Source: an uncultured Eubacteriales bacterium (lineage in GTDB: Bacteria; Bacillota; Clostridia; Monoglobales; Monoglobaceae). Taken from it: a stretch of 7,379 nucleotides of DNA. Position 1 is the first letter of the stretch; each line of letters opens with the position of its first letter. Positions 7,206 through 7,379 of the stretch are shown piece after piece. The position numbers were made by a program, and so were the translations under genes. The notes under the pieces are model-generated. The model was not told the DNA's origin. It saw nothing but the letters and a program-made list of their open reading frames with translations, and did not search any database. The DNA is taken from NCBI GenBank assembly GCA_905198865.1, contig CAJKEB010000073.1, positions 1 to 7,379 on the forward strand, written 5' to 3'.

Positions 7206-7234
7206 ATTATATCATATGATACAATATTTTACAA
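7206..7234 (-). promoter_or_regulatory. Predicted sigma-A promoter of the glmU-pth-mfd operon, extended -10
   Basis: TATAAT (7206-7211) is preceded by TGA (7212-7214), giving the extended -10 form TGnTATAAT. A 17-bp spacer separates it from TTGTAA (7229-7234), a four-of-six match to the -35 consensus. Transcription would start near 7199, leaving a leader of about 30 nt before the ATG. A second TATAAT at 7199-7204 has no good -35 and is a weaker candidate. A 12-bp palindrome overlaps the promoter. Confidence 0.75.
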
Positions 7235-7306
7235 TACCCTATCTTTATTTGCCGCTGAATGACAAGAGCTGTTTCAGCCCAATCACACATCAGCCGACTG
7301 TTTGAT

Positions 7307-7325
7307 AAATTATAGTTTGACGAGC
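7307..7325 (-). repeat. 19-bp repeat, right copy (inverted partner at 37-55)
   Basis: Read on the minus strand this is GCTCGTCAAACTATAATTT, identical over all 19 bases to the copy at 37-55 on the plus strand. It lies about 75 bp upstream of the glmU promoter. Its outer side is flanked by an AT-rich hairpin (7328-7348), whereas the left copy is flanked by a G-rich palindrome, so the two copies are joined to different neighbouring modules. Confidence 0.6.
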
Positions 7326-7327
7326 AC

Positions 7328-7348
7328 AAACCTTTTAGAAAAAGGTTT
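7328..7348. repeat. AT-rich hairpin at the right edge
   Basis: AAACCTTTT (7328-7336) and AAAAGGTTT (7340-7348) form a perfect 9-bp stem around a 3-nt AGA loop. No U-tract follows on either strand (AAAAATC on plus, GTGCTC on minus), so it is not a convincing terminator. GGTTTA (7344-7349) can instead pair with TAAACC (7363-7368). It directly abuts the 19-bp repeat and probably belongs to the same repetitive region. Confidence 0.45.
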
Positions 7349-7379
7349 AAAAATCTAAATTGGTAAACCGCAATTCGGC

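Noticed and set aside
7235..7306. Small gene or RNA upstream of glmU
   Set aside because: Only a weak 6-bp inverted repeat (GCTGAA at 7254-7259 with TTCAGC at 7273-7278) is visible, with no U-tract, ribosome binding site or convincing short open frame.
37..7325. The 19-bp repeats as attachment sites or ends of a genomic island
   Set aside because: The enclosed genes are core housekeeping genes with no integrase, transposase or phage gene, and the copies are inverted, not direct. There is no sign of transfer.
1..7379. An undescribed multi-gene system
   Set aside because: All four genes are assigned to well-known families with intact motifs, and no CRISPR array, toxin-antitoxin pair, defence gene, biosynthetic cluster or tRNA is visible on either strand.

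Overview
The window is an ordinary housekeeping locus of a low-to-mid GC Firmicute. The gene set, the strong AGGAGG-type ribosome binding sites and the protein sequences suggest the class Clostridia, probably a Ruminococcus / Oscillospiraceae-type gut anaerobe. That placement is an inference from family resemblance and was not tested by a search. All four convincing genes lie on the minus strand, so transcription runs from right to left.

Layout in transcription order. The right flank (7170-7379) holds a short 19-bp repeat, an AT-rich hairpin and a good sigma-A promoter with an extended -10. Next come glmU (UDP-GlcNAc synthesis), a 31-bp gap, pth (peptidyl-tRNA hydrolase), and mfd (transcription-repair coupling factor). 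The pth stop codon lies inside the mfd Shine-Dalgarno region. A 169-bp AT-rich spacer follows, carrying a second sigma-A promoter overlapped by an 11-bp inverted repeat. The last gene is a membrane-anchored parvulin-type peptidyl-prolyl isomerase of the PrsA/SurA kind, followed by a strong hairpin terminator. The left edge (1-55) holds a G-rich palindromic repeat and a second copy of the 19-bp repeat, inverted relative to the right-hand copy.

The genes do not form one pathway. GlmU makes the sugar nucleotide for peptidoglycan. Pth rescues tRNAs from peptidyl-tRNA. Mfd removes RNA polymerase stalled at DNA lesions. The PPIase folds exported proteins outside the membrane. Linkage of glmU, pth and mfd is a conserved Firmicute arrangement; here prs and ctc, which sit between glmU and pth in Bacillus subtilis, are absent.

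For mfd, glmU and the PPIase, the longest open frame begins at a GTG or TTG codon that is badly placed relative to the ribosome binding site. I use the ATG a few codons further in, and give the reasons in each entry. I found no undescribed system. The observations most worth a second look are the inverted 19-bp repeats bracketing the gene cluster, the inverted repeat over the PPIase promoter, and the unusual anchor and acidic cytoplasmic domain of the PPIase.
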